A stretch of DNA of 51,812 nt from Streptomyces sp. NRRL S-646. Lineage in GTDB: Bacteria > Actinomycetota > Actinomycetes > Streptomycetales > Streptomycetaceae. Of this stretch, positions 1-8,029 are shown piece by piece. The stretch covers positions 1 to 51,812 of the forward strand of contig NZ_JODC01000042.1 in the NCBI RefSeq assembly GCF_000720765.1, in the 5' to 3' direction. The notes below the pieces were generated by a model. It worked only from the letters and a program-made list of their open reading frames with translations. It was not told the DNA's origin and did not search any database. The translations under genes and the position numbers were made by a program. The first letter of the stretch is position 1, and every line of letters begins with the position of its first letter.

Positions 1-85
1 ACGGCGAGCCCGATGTTCAACCCGACGTATCGGCACCGCCGTCCAAGCCATCCACACCCTCTTGACCTGCGACTATTCAGGATGA
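1..85 (+). mobile_element. IS5-like transposase, C-terminal fragment
   Basis: The reading frame open at the window edge ends in a TGA at 83-85 after a peptide that includes RRARCSTRRIGTAV and ends in LLTCDYSG. That arginine-rich tail resembles the C-terminus of IS5-group DDE transposases. The stop overlaps an inverted-repeat sequence at 78-100 that recurs, reverse-complemented, at 51512-51534 just ahead of a second transposase start, so this is the right end of the same IS type. The rest of the gene is outside the window. Confidence 0.6.
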
Positions 86-100
86 AAGAGGTTCACTGAC
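78..100. repeat. IS5-like right terminal inverted repeat
   Basis: The 23-base sequence starting CAGGATGAAAGAGGTTCA matches the reverse complement of 51512-51534 at 22 of 23 positions. It overlaps the stop codon of the transposase fragment at 1-85, which is where an IS right end is expected. Confidence 0.65.
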
Positions 101-200
101 AGGCTTTTCAGACGCCCTCTAGACGGTCGGGGAATGCTGTTGGATGCTCAATGGCCCCTCAGTCCCGACCACACCGAACACTCGAAAGGCGGCCGTGTAA

Positions 201-1139
201 TTGAGTACGATCGAGACCGGAAAAAGCATTCTTGCCGATACCCCGGGGCCGCCCTCGGTGCGGCACATCGTGGGCGCTTATCTATCCCTCTGCAAGCTGC
301 GCATAGTCGAGCTCCTGCTGATCTCGGCGGTCCCTACGCTCTTCGCAGCTAGCGGTGGCATACCCTCGATCACCGCTTTCCTCGCCGTTACCTTGGGAGG
401 CACCTGCGCGGCGGCTAGTGCGGGTGCGTTCAATTGCGTAATAGACCGTGATGTCGATCAGTTGATGGAGCGCACCAGGCATCGTCCGCTGGCTCGCCAT
501 CAGGTCGGTCCGCGGGCGGCTCTGCTTTTCGCTACCGCCCTCTGTCTGATCTCCGTCGGAATTTTCCTCGCCCTGGCCAATCCGCTGGCCGCGGTGCTCG
601 CCCTGTGCGCAATCGGTCACTACGCACTGGTCTACAGCCTGCTACTGAAGCGTCGTACCCCGCAGAGTACGCTATGGGGTGGTGTGTGTGGATCCGCCCC
701 TGTCCTGATCGCCTGGGCAGCCGCGACCGGCTCCCTTTCCTGGACCGCGCTGTCGCTCTTCCTTGTCGTCTTCTTCTGGCAGCCGCCACATTTCTGGGCG
801 CTGGCCGTCAAATACCAGGACGACTACGCTAGAGCCGGTATTCCGGTACTGCCGGTCGTGGCGTCGACCCGACGCGTGCTGACCGAGAGCGTCGTGCACA
901 GCTGGCTCATGGTGCTGTCGTCCGTCGCGGTGTGGCCGCTCGCTCCCACCACACCCCTTTACGGCGTCTCGTCCATGGCTCTCGGCGGCGTGTTCCTGTT
1001 CCAGGTGCACGGCCTTCATAAGGCGGCGCGAAGCGGACACGAGCCGCAGACCATGCGCCTTTTCCACACATCGATTCTCTACCTCACACTGCTTTTCCTG
1101 ACCCTGGCCGCCGATTCGCTGCTCCGTCACGGGAGTTGA
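201..1139 (+). CDS. ctaB: Protoheme IX farnesyltransferase (heme O synthase) paralogue
   Basis: UbiA-superfamily integral membrane prenyltransferase that would transfer farnesyl diphosphate to heme B, giving heme O for terminal oxidases. The first aspartate-rich motif is clear (NCVIDRDVDQLMERT then RHRPL), and so is the second (DDYARAGIPVLP, preceded by HFWALA). Both are characteristic of CyoE/CtaB rather than other UbiA enzymes. The 312-residue length is normal and several hydrophobic helices follow. The start is TTG with a purine-rich GAAAGGCGG upstream. It is convergent with the P450 gene and ends in a shared hairpin. A heme O synthase away from respiratory genes and at the edge of a peptide cluster suggests a second copy, possibly protective, but that is inference. 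Confidence 0.88.
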   Translation: MSTIETGKSILADTPGPPSVRHIVGAYLSLCKLRIVELLLISAVPTLFAASGGIPSITAFLAVTLGGTCAAASAGAFNCVIDRDVDQLMERTRHRPLARHQVGPRAALLFATALCLISVGIFLALANPLAAVLALCAIGHYALVYSLLLKRRTPQSTLWGGVCGSAPVLIAWAAATGSLSWTALSLFLVVFFWQPPHFWALAVKYQDDYARAGIPVLPVVASTRRVLTESVVHSWLMVLSSVAVWPLAPTTPLYGVSSMALGGVFLFQVHGLHKAARSGHEPQTMRLFHTSILYLTLLFLTLAADSLLRHGS

Positions 1140-1164
1140 GGCGTGCCGGTACTGGCACGCCTCA
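1137..1164. terminator. Bidirectional hairpin terminator
   Basis: An 11-bp perfect stem (TGAGGCGTGCC with its complement) and a 6-base loop lies between the convergent ends of the heme O synthase gene and the P450 gene, overlapping the TGA of the former. No T-tract follows, which is common in high-GC actinomycetes. Confidence 0.7.
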
Positions 1165-1175
1165 GCCGCACGATT

Positions 1176-2411
1176 TCAGCCGGCCGGGTCTTTCTCCAGC
1201 GCCACAGGAAGGCTGCTCACACCCGTGATGAAGTTCGATTCGATGCGTCGCACCTCACCCCGGAGTTTCACCTTGGCAACCCTTTCCCGCAGAACACGCA
1301 GCATCGTGCGCAGCTCCATCCGGGCCAGCACCGCCCCGATGCAGAAGTGGAGCCCGTAACCGAAGGTGAGATGCCGGTTCGGTGAGCGCCCGATGTCGAA
1401 GACGTCGGGCTCCGCGAACGCGTGTTCATCCCGGTTCGCTGAGACGTTCCAGATCGTCACAACGTCACCCTCGCGTATGACCTCGCCGTGCAGTGTCACG
1501 TCGGCCAGCGCGGTCCGCCCGATGTGCGACGCCGGTGTGGTCCAGCGCAGGATCTCCTCTGTCGCCGGGTCGACCAGGGCGGGGTCCCGGCGCAGCCGTT
1601 CCCACTGCTGCGGGTTCTCCATCAGTGCCAGTAGCCCGCCGCTCATGGCGAGCCGGGCCGTCTCGTCCCCTCCGACGATGAGGTTGTAGCAGTTGAGCAG
1701 CACTTCCTGCTTGGTGAGCCGACGCCCGTCGACCTCGCTGGTGGCCAGCAGGCTTACCATGTCGCTGCCCGGCGCTCCGCCGCGCACCGCGGCCAGGTTC
1801 GCGTAGTACTGCAGGATCTGGCTGCGGGCGACACGGATCTCGATGTCGGGTGCCTCGATGTCACCCGACAGCATCGCCCTGTTCGTCAACTCCAGTACGC
1901 GGGGCCGGTCCTGGGGCGGCACCCCGAGCAGTTCACAGATGACGGTCAGGGGGATCTGCGCCGCGACGTCACGCGCGAAGTCGCAGGTGCCCCGCTCCAG
2001 CGCCCTGCTCACGAGATCACGCGTCGTGGCCTCGGTGAGGTCCTTGACCAGGTCGAGCACCTTGGGACCGATGCCCGAGAGCATGAGCCGGCGCAGCCCC
2101 GCGTGCCACCGGCCGTCGGAGACGGCGACCATGCGCCCCGCGCCGGTGTCGCCGCCGTGCAGCAGGGTCGCGAGCATGTTCCCGCGGCCGACGGTGAATC
2201 GCTCGTGGTTCTTCAGCAGGCCGAGCACGTCGGCGTACCGAGTGACGACCCAGAATCCGGTGACACTTCCCTGCGGGGGGTGCCACCATATCGGGGCCTC
2301 CTGCCGCAGTTTGCTCCACAACGGCCCCAGATCGGCTGTCGCGTGCAGCGCGGGATCGAGCAGATTCACCCTGTCCAGGTCTTCGAAGGCAACGGATTTC
2401 AGCCCGAGCAC
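1176..2411 (-). CDS. Cytochrome P450, candidate carrier-bound amino acid hydroxylase
   Basis: Heme monooxygenase of 411 residues. The heme loop FGYGLHFCIG places the cysteine ligand at about residue 357, and the K-helix EEILR is at 285-289. The I-helix reads VGGDET (246-251) instead of the usual AGxxT. A GG-E-T I-helix is, as I recall, typical of P450s that hydroxylate amino acids tethered to peptidyl carrier proteins (NovI and OxyD groups), so beta-hydroxylation of an aminoacyl carrier substrate is a reasonable guess. The GTG start has a GGGAGG ribosome site 8 bases upstream. It is divergent from thioesterase II. In this cluster the obvious partner is the A-T didomain at 8026-9798. Confidence 0.88.
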   Translation of the reverse strand: MLGLKSVAFEDLDRVNLLDPALHATADLGPLWSKLRQEAPIWWHPPQGSVTGFWVVTRYADVLGLLKNHERFTVGRGNMLATLLHGGDTGAGRMVAVSDGRWHAGLRRLMLSGIGPKVLDLVKDLTEATTRDLVSRALERGTCDFARDVAAQIPLTVICELLGVPPQDRPRVLELTNRAMLSGDIEAPDIEIRVARSQILQYYANLAAVRGGAPGSDMVSLLATSEVDGRRLTKQEVLLNCYNLIVGGDETARLAMSGGLLALMENPQQWERLRRDPALVDPATEEILRWTTPASHIGRTALADVTLHGEVIREGDVVTIWNVSANRDEHAFAEPDVFDIGRSPNRHLTFGYGLHFCIGAVLARMELRTMLRVLRERVAKVKLRGEVRRIESNFITGVSSLPVALEKDPAG

Positions 2412-2640
2412 GAATAATCCTCCCTGTGCGAAATGGGGCTCGCCCGCCCGTGTGGCCAGAGAGCCGAAGGCGTGGGCCCGGCATCACCATCACCCGTTCC
2501 CGTGACCTCCGTCCACACCGTGCCGACGGCACAGCGGCCTCACGACTCCCGTTGGTTCGCCTCCTCATGGAGAATCGCCACCGCGTCTACACCCGCCGCG
2601 CGCGACATCCCTGACGGGAAATCATAAAAGGAGTTGACGA
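2412..2640. promoter_or_regulatory. Divergent intergenic region between P450 and thioesterase II
   Basis: A 229-base non-coding gap separates the divergent P450 and thioesterase II genes, so promoters for both must lie here or upstream. The clear signals are the ribosome binding sites: AAAAGGAG before the ATG at 2641 and, on the minus strand, GGGAGG before the GTG at 2411. I found no convincing -35/-10 pair. Confidence 0.4.
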
Positions 2641-3375
2641 ATGAGCAGCAAATGGGTTTCCCGGATCGGATCCTCCCGCCCCGACCGGCCGCTTCTCCTG
2701 GTCTTTCCGCACGCCGGCAGCGGACCGTCCGCCTATCAGCGCTGGCGCACCGTCGTCCCTTTGGAGGTCGAGGTACTTGCGGTGCGATTCCCCGGCCGTG
2801 AGACCCGTATCCGCGAGCCGCTGATTCCCGACGTGGAAACGCTGGTGAAGGAAACCGCGGACGGGCTCGCCGAGATCCTCCAGGGCCGCCGCTTCGCCTT
2901 CCTTGGACACAGTGTGGGTTCTCTCGTCGCCTACGAACTGGCCCTTCTGCTCAGGCACCAGGGGCTGCCCGGCCCCGTCTGCCTGGGCGTCTCGGGGTAC
3001 CCGGCACCACAGGTGCGCATACCGGACCCGCTGCACGACGTGCCGGACGAGAGTCTGCTGCGCTTCCTGCTGGAACGTCAGTACGTGCCCCGGTCTCTCC
3101 TCTCCCAGCAGGGCTTTCTGCAGATGTTTCTGCCCATACTCCGGGCCGACTTCTCCCTGGCTGGCACGTACCGGCTGCGCCCGGAGCGGCCGCTGGAGTG
3201 CCCCGTCCACGCGTTCGCCGGAGAGTCGGACGTGTTCGCCGACCCCGAGGAGCTGCGGGGCTGGGCGGCGCTCACCGAGGCGGAGTTTTCGTTGGACCTC
3301 TTCCCCGGGGACCACTTCTATCTCTTCGACCGGGGCGCGGAGATCCTTCGGAAAGTCACCAAGGCTTTGCTTTGA
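2641..3375 (+). CDS. Type II thioesterase (first copy)
   Basis: Alpha/beta hydrolase of 244 residues that would hydrolyse acyl or aminoacyl groups from carrier proteins, either for editing or for deliberate release of a modified amino acid. The FPHAGSG motif lies near residue 22. The nucleophile elbow GHSVGS gives Ser91, with Asp197 (GESDVF) and His225 (GDHFYLF) completing a likely triad. Length is normal for free-standing TEII. A strong AAAAGGAG site precedes the ATG. It is first in the plus-strand arm but is separated from the next gene by a hairpin, so it may have its own transcription unit. A second TEII follows at 5649, so one may edit while the other releases. Confidence 0.9.
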   Translation: MSSKWVSRIGSSRPDRPLLLVFPHAGSGPSAYQRWRTVVPLEVEVLAVRFPGRETRIREPLIPDVETLVKETADGLAEILQGRRFAFLGHSVGSLVAYELALLLRHQGLPGPVCLGVSGYPAPQVRIPDPLHDVPDESLLRFLLERQYVPRSLLSQQGFLQMFLPILRADFSLAGTYRLRPERPLECPVHAFAGESDVFADPEELRGWAALTEAEFSLDLFPGDHFYLFDRGAEILRKVTKALL

Positions 3376-3380
3376 CATCA

Positions 3381-3406
3381 GCCGTGTCCCGTCGACGGGA
3401 CACGGC
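3381..3406. terminator. Perfect 26-bp palindrome, probable terminator
   Basis: A perfect palindrome centred on GTCGAC lies 5 bases after the thioesterase stop codon. It can fold into an 11-bp or longer stem with a TCGA loop, which would act as an intrinsic terminator without a T-tract. Its central 22 bases occur again, identically, inside the LmbU-type gene at 30881-30902, so an operator role cannot be excluded. Confidence 0.6.
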
Positions 3407-3508
3407 TTCAGTGCGTCGCGTATCGCGCCTCACCGTTCCTTGAGTCCGATCCGGGCCCGGAGCTACCGTGGCGCGGCCCCTGTATGAGGTCAATTCGAAG
3501 GAGCGATT

Positions 3509-5656
3509 GTGGTGAATGGAGTTGCTCGGTTCGTTGGGACATCGGCGGGACGACGAACCAAGTGGCTCGTTCTCTTGACTTGGTTATTCCTGCTGGTTCT
3601 GGTGGGTTCCCAGGGCAGCAAGATGTTTACGCTGCAGAAGAACAGCGCTATCAGCGCCCTGCCCGACTCGGCCGAATCCGTCAAGGCCGACCGACAATAC
3701 CAGAAGTTCCCTCAGAGCAAGCGAATACCGGCGCTCATCATTTATCAACGCGGCTCCGCTCTCACCGATACCGATCGGGCCCGGATCGACGCCGACCGAG
3801 CGGCCGTCAGCCGGAAAATCACGAAGAAGGTGCAGGTGCACGAGGCCACCTTCGCGCGTGACGGCACGACGGCCGTCGTCCGGGTGGATCTCCCGGTGCC
3901 CGGCACCGCGCTGAGCTTCGACGAGACGGCGAACGTGGCCGACTCCGTGCGCGCGGTCCAGCACCTGGTCGGCCGTGGGGACGGCGGGCTCGCGGTGGCC
4001 GTCACCGGTCAGGCGGGGTACACGACAGCCAACGCCGACATCATGAGCGACGTCAACACGACGCTCTTCCTGGCCGCCCTGCTGCTCCTGGTGCTGGTCC
4101 TGATCGTCGCCCATCGCAGCCCCTGGCTGTGGGCCGTCACCCTGGCGGTCGGCGGCGTCGCCCTGGCGGTCGCTGAGGGCGCGGTCTATCTACTCGGCAG
4201 GGCGACTGGACTCACATACACGACGCTGTCGCAGGGGCTGCTCACCGTGCTCACCGTGTGCGTCTCGACCGGCTATGCCCTGCCGCTCGTCTCCCGGTAC
4301 CGCGAGGAGCTGCGCGGGCACGCCGACAAGCACGAGGCGATGAGCGCCGCGTTGCCCCGTGCTGGCCGTGCCGCCGTCGTGAGCGCGGTCCCGGTGGTCG
4401 GCGGCCTGCTCTGCCTGATGGCCGCGGATCTGCGGACGACCCGCGGACTCGGTCCGGTCGGCGCAGTGGCGGTGCTGTGCGGGCTCGCCGCGGCCATGAC
4501 GTTGCTGCCCGCCGTCCTGCTGGTCTTCGGTCGCTGGATCCTCTGGCCTCTCGCACCGCGGTTCGGGGACGCGGCAAAGGCCGATGCCGGCTTCTGGGGC
4601 CGGCTGTGCGAGCGGGTCGGCGGCCGGCCTCGGAGGGTCTGGGCGGTCACGGCCGTCGTACTCGCCGCGCTGTCGGTGGGACTGTTCGCGTCCCGCACCG
4701 GACTGAGCACCGACGACACGTTCGCCGGCGAGCCCCAGGCCGTCGTTGGCCAGCAGCTGCTCGCCCGGGAGCTCCCCGCGGGCAGTGCGTCACCGGTGAC
4801 CGTCGTCGTGCGGTCGGCCGCCGAAGAGCGAGTGCTCGCCGCCCTACGCGCCGACAACGGCCTGACGCAGGCGGGGCGCGCAGCACGGACGGGCGATCTG
4901 TCCTTGATCACCGCCGTGCCGACCTCACCGCCCGCGAGCCCGGCCGCCCTGCGCACTGTGACACGTGTGCGCGACACACTCGGCGCTCTCCACGTCGCGT
5001 CCGCCACCGTCGGCGGCCCCGACGCGGTCGCCCTCGATACGGCCGACGCGGAGAGTCGGGACCGGAAGGTCGTCGTCCCGCTGATGCTGCTCGCCATGGC
5101 GGTGCTCCTCGGCCTGCTGTTTAGGGCCGTGGTCGCGCCCGTGGTGCTGATCTCGACGGTGTTCCTCACGTACACCGCGGCACTGGGCGTCTCGGTCGCC
5201 CTCAACCGCCCCCTCTTCGGGTTCTCGGGACAGGAGGGAACGCTGGCGCTGCACTCCCTGGCCTACCTGGTGACGTTCACCGTCGGCTCCGGTGTCTTCC
5301 TCCTGACCCGCGTCGAGGAGGAGTCCGTCCGCCTGGGCCGGTCGGCCGGCACGGTGCGGGCGGTCGCCGCCACCGTCCCGGCGATCACGGGTGCCGCCCT
5401 CGTCGTCGCCGCCCTGTTCGCCGCGCTCGGGCTGATCCCGCTGGTGGGCATCGTCCAGGTCGCTCTCGTGGTGGCCCTCGGGGTGCTCCTGGACGGGTTC
5501 GTCGTCCGGCCTCTGCTGCTGCCAGCCCTGCTGATGGACCTCGGGGAGCGATCGTGGTGGCCGCGACCGCGGTCCGCGCGGTCCGCCTCCGGGGCCGGGC
5601 GTCCGGCCCCCGCGCAGTCCACGGCCGGCACGGTGGCGGGAGGCCGGGATGTCTGA
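3509..5656 (+). CDS. MMPL-family (RND superfamily) exporter
   Basis: Integral membrane transporter of 715 residues, probably proton-driven and exporting a lipidic or lipopeptide product. The layout is RND-like: an N-terminal helix (about 20-35), an extracytoplasmic domain to about 180, a block of helices, a second extracytoplasmic domain (about 400-520), then a second helix block. The GTG start has GAAGGAG ahead of it; the next codon is also GTG. The stop overlaps the start of the second thioesterase by 8 bases. Codon 26 (3584-3586) is TTA, the rare leucine codon read by the bldA tRNA in Streptomyces, so export may be developmentally gated. MMPL proteins near acyl-AMP ligases often export acylated products. 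Confidence 0.9.
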   Translation: MVNGVARFVGTSAGRRTKWLVLLTWLFLLVLVGSQGSKMFTLQKNSAISALPDSAESVKADRQYQKFPQSKRIPALIIYQRGSALTDTDRARIDADRAAVSRKITKKVQVHEATFARDGTTAVVRVDLPVPGTALSFDETANVADSVRAVQHLVGRGDGGLAVAVTGQAGYTTANADIMSDVNTTLFLAALLLLVLVLIVAHRSPWLWAVTLAVGGVALAVAEGAVYLLGRATGLTYTTLSQGLLTVLTVCVSTGYALPLVSRYREELRGHADKHEAMSAALPRAGRAAVVSAVPVVGGLLCLMAADLRTTRGLGPVGAVAVLCGLAAAMTLLPAVLLVFGRWILWPLAPRFGDAAKADAGFWGRLCERVGGRPRRVWAVTAVVLAALSVGLFASRTGLSTDDTFAGEPQAVVGQQLLARELPAGSASPVTVVVRSAAEERVLAALRADNGLTQAGRAARTGDLSLITAVPTSPPASPAALRTVTRVRDTLGALHVASATVGGPDAVALDTADAESRDRKVVVPLMLLAMAVLLGLLFRAVVAPVVLISTVFLTYTAALGVSVALNRPLFGFSGQEGTLALHSLAYLVTFTVGSGVFLLTRVEEESVRLGRSAGTVRAVAATVPAITGAALVVAALFAALGLIPLVGIVQVALVVALGVLLDGFVVRPLLLPALLMDLGERSWWPRPRSARSASGAGRPAPAQSTAGTVAGGRDV

Positions 5657-6410
5657 GGTCCGGTTGCTGCGCCTCGGTCCCGAGCGGCCGACCGCGCCGG
5701 TGGTCGTCTGCCTCCCGCATGCTGGGGGCGGCGCCCAGTCCTTCCGCCGCTGGGCCCGCTCCCTGCCCGCCGAGCTGGAACTGATGGCCGTTCAGCTCCC
5801 GGGTCGCGAGGAGAGGGCGGGGGAACCCTTCCTCACCGACTTCGACGAGCTCGAGTCATCGACCGCCGGGGCCGTTGCCCGGGCCGTCGCCGGCCGCCCG
5901 TACGCGCTCTTCGGCCACAGCGCGGGTTCGCTGATCGCTTTCGCGCTGGCCCGGCGGGCGCGGCGCGACGGCCTGCCGCTGCCGGCCACGCTGGCGGTCT
6001 CCTCGTTCCCCGCGCCCCACACTCTGCAGCCGCGCGCTCTGGACGGTGTCCCGGACAAGGCCATTCTGGATTTTCTGAACGGGCTCTCCTACGCTTTTTC
6101 GAATGGTCCGGAATCACAGCCCGATCTGATCCGGGAAATCCTGCCAGTGCTGCGCGCCGACTTCGCTTCCGTGAGCAGCTACCGACATGCCGAAGAGCCG
6201 CCTCTGGAATGTCCGCTGCATGTATTCGGCGGCTCGGTCGACCGCTTCGTCAGGCCGGCCGAACTGGAACTGTGGCGGCCTTACGCGGGACGCGAGTTCA
6301 CCCTGCACGTCATGCGCGGCGGACACTTCTACCTCCACCAGAGCACCGCTCGCATCCTGAGCGTTCTGGCCGCGCACCTCACCCAGCAGCCCATCACCGA
6401 GGAGGTCTGA
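5649..6410 (+). CDS. Type II thioesterase (second copy)
   Basis: Alpha/beta hydrolase of 253 residues with LPHAGGG near the start, nucleophile elbow GHSAGS (Ser91), an acidic residue in GGSVDRF and His in GGHFYLH near the C-terminus. It is translationally coupled to the MMPL exporter by an 8-base overlap and lies 5 bases before the halogenase start, so it belongs to the halogenase/A-T operon. That placement fits release of a tailored amino acid from the A-T didomain, as thioesterases do in beta-hydroxytryptophan and beta-hydroxytyrosine pathways; this role is inferred. It is clearly diverged from the copy at 2641, so the two are not a recent duplication. Confidence 0.9.
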   Translation: MSEVRLLRLGPERPTAPVVVCLPHAGGGAQSFRRWARSLPAELELMAVQLPGREERAGEPFLTDFDELESSTAGAVARAVAGRPYALFGHSAGSLIAFALARRARRDGLPLPATLAVSSFPAPHTLQPRALDGVPDKAILDFLNGLSYAFSNGPESQPDLIREILPVLRADFASVSSYRHAEEPPLECPLHVFGGSVDRFVRPAELELWRPYAGREFTLHVMRGGHFYLHQSTARILSVLAAHLTQQPITEEV

Positions 6411-6415
6411 CCGGC

Positions 6416-8029
6416 ATGTCCGAAGGCAAGGCGATTCGCACCATAGGCGTGATCGGCGGAGGCAGCGCCGGATATCTGGCGGCGCTGACCCTGCGAGCCC
6501 ATCTCCCGGACACCGAGATCAGTCTGCTGGAATCCTCCAGCATTCCGGTCATCGGCGTCGGTGAGGCCACCACGTCGGAATTCCCGCCCTTCCTCTACAA
6601 GGTGCTGGGTTTCGACATCGAGGACTTCTACCGGAAGGTGCGCCCGACCTATAAGCTCGGTATCCGTTTCAACTGGGGCGGCACGGACGAGGACCACTTC
6701 TTCAACTACTCGTTCGACACCGGCACGGCCGCCGAGTCCCAGGAGTACGACGGGCACATCAGGCGCAGCACGCTCGAGTCGGTGCTCATGACGGAACACC
6801 GCCATCTCGTCGTCCGCTCCGGCAGCCAGCCCCCGTTCTCCCTGGAGGCGCTGTACCCGTTCGGCTACCACATCGACAACAAGCGGTTCCTCGCCTATCT
6901 GCACGAGATGGCGTGGGCCCGGGACATCACCCATGTCGACTGCACCGTGGCCGAGGTAGAGCAGGGGGACGACGGCCTCGTCACCTCGGTCGTCGACACG
7001 GAGGGCCGGCGGCACGGGTTCGACTTCTTCATCGACTGCACCGGCTTCAAGTCGCTGCTCCTGGAGAAGACCATGGGCTCCGAGTTCCTGTCGTACGCCT
7101 CCACCCTCTTCACCGACAGCGCGCTGTTCGGCACGGCCGGGCACGACGGGACCATCAAGCCCTACACCCGGGCGCAGACCATGGACAACGGCTGGGCCTG
7201 GACCATCCCCATGCGGGACGAGGACCACCACGGTTACGTCTACTCCTCGGCCTTCGTGTCGGACGAGGACGCCGAGGCGGAGTTCCGGCGGGTGTACCCC
7301 GGCCTCGGACCGGTGCGCAAGGTGCGTTTCCGCTCCGGCCGGCACGACGAGTTCGTCAAGGGAAACGTAGCGGCGATCGGGAACTCCTACGGTTTCGTCG
7401 AACCTCTGGAATCCACCGGTCTGTTCGTCATCTGCCGTCAGTCACTGCTGCTCGCCATGGCCCTGGCCGAGAGCGGCGGAAGGCTGACGCCGAAGACGAC
7501 CGAAGCGGTGAACGGGGCCATCTCCGACACCTGGGACTTCATCCGGTGGTTCCTCTCCGTCCACTACCGCTTCAACACACGCCGGGACACCGCATTCTGG
7601 CGGGCCTGCCGCAGGGACACCGACATCTCCGGGGTGGAGAAACTCGTGGCGCGTTTCGGTGAACTGGGCGCGCTCACCTATTCCACCTCCGATCTGAGCG
7701 TCGGCGGCACCGTCAACTTCGGTGCCTTCGGACACGACGTACTGCTCTTCGGCCAGCAGGTTCCGCACCAGCGGACGGGTGCCCGGGAATCCCGGGAGGT
7801 GTACGAGCGGCGCGCCGCCGGTTATGAACAGCTGGCCGAGGACGCGCTGAGCCAGGCAGATGCCCTGCGTTTTCTCGAGGAGCACCCCGAAATCCTGCGT
7901 GAGCCCATCGTCAACGAGTCCTCCTGGATGGCCAAGTTCATGGGCTCGGTGATCGACATCTGCGAGGAAGCCCTACGCACGGGGCATTCCAAGGACACCA
8001 CCATGGCGGAAAGGAATCAGCAGTCATGA
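6416..8029 (+). CDS. Flavin-dependent tryptophan-type halogenase
   Basis: FADH2-dependent halogenase of 537 residues. An FAD-binding GGGSAGY lies at about 14-20, the catalytic-lysine region (YKLGIRF) places Lys80 where PrnA has Lys79, and the halogenase signature WAWTIP is at 260-265. EPLESTGLF further on supplies the flavin-site and active-site glutamate region. ATG at 6416 is chosen because the upstream frame overlaps the thioesterase. The stop overlaps the A-T didomain start (ATGA), implying co-expression and perhaps action on a carrier-bound or free tryptophan. Reduced flavin could come from the reductase at 32349-32864. The halogen and ring position cannot be read from sequence alone. 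Confidence 0.9.
   Translation: MSEGKAIRTIGVIGGGSAGYLAALTLRAHLPDTEISLLESSSIPVIGVGEATTSEFPPFLYKVLGFDIEDFYRKVRPTYKLGIRFNWGGTDEDHFFNYSFDTGTAAESQEYDGHIRRSTLESVLMTEHRHLVVRSGSQPPFSLEALYPFGYHIDNKRFLAYLHEMAWARDITHVDCTVAEVEQGDDGLVTSVVDTEGRRHGFDFFIDCTGFKSLLLEKTMGSEFLSYASTLFTDSALFGTAGHDGTIKPYTRAQTMDNGWAWTIPMRDEDHHGYVYSSAFVSDEDAEAEFRRVYPGLGPVRKVRFRSGRHDEFVKGNVAAIGNSYGFVEPLESTGLFVICRQSLLLAMALAESGGRLTPKTTEAVNGAISDTWDFIRWFLSVHYRFNTRRDTAFWRACRRDTDISGVEKLVARFGELGALTYSTSDLSVGGTVNFGAFGHDVLLFGQQVPHQRTGARESREVYERRAAGYEQLAEDALSQADALRFLEEHPEILREPIVNESSWMAKFMGSVIDICEEALRTGHSKDTTMAERNQQS

Noticed and set aside
3381..3406. Treating the palindrome as an attachment site
   Set aside because: No integrase or tRNA gene is nearby; a terminator or operator explains it better.
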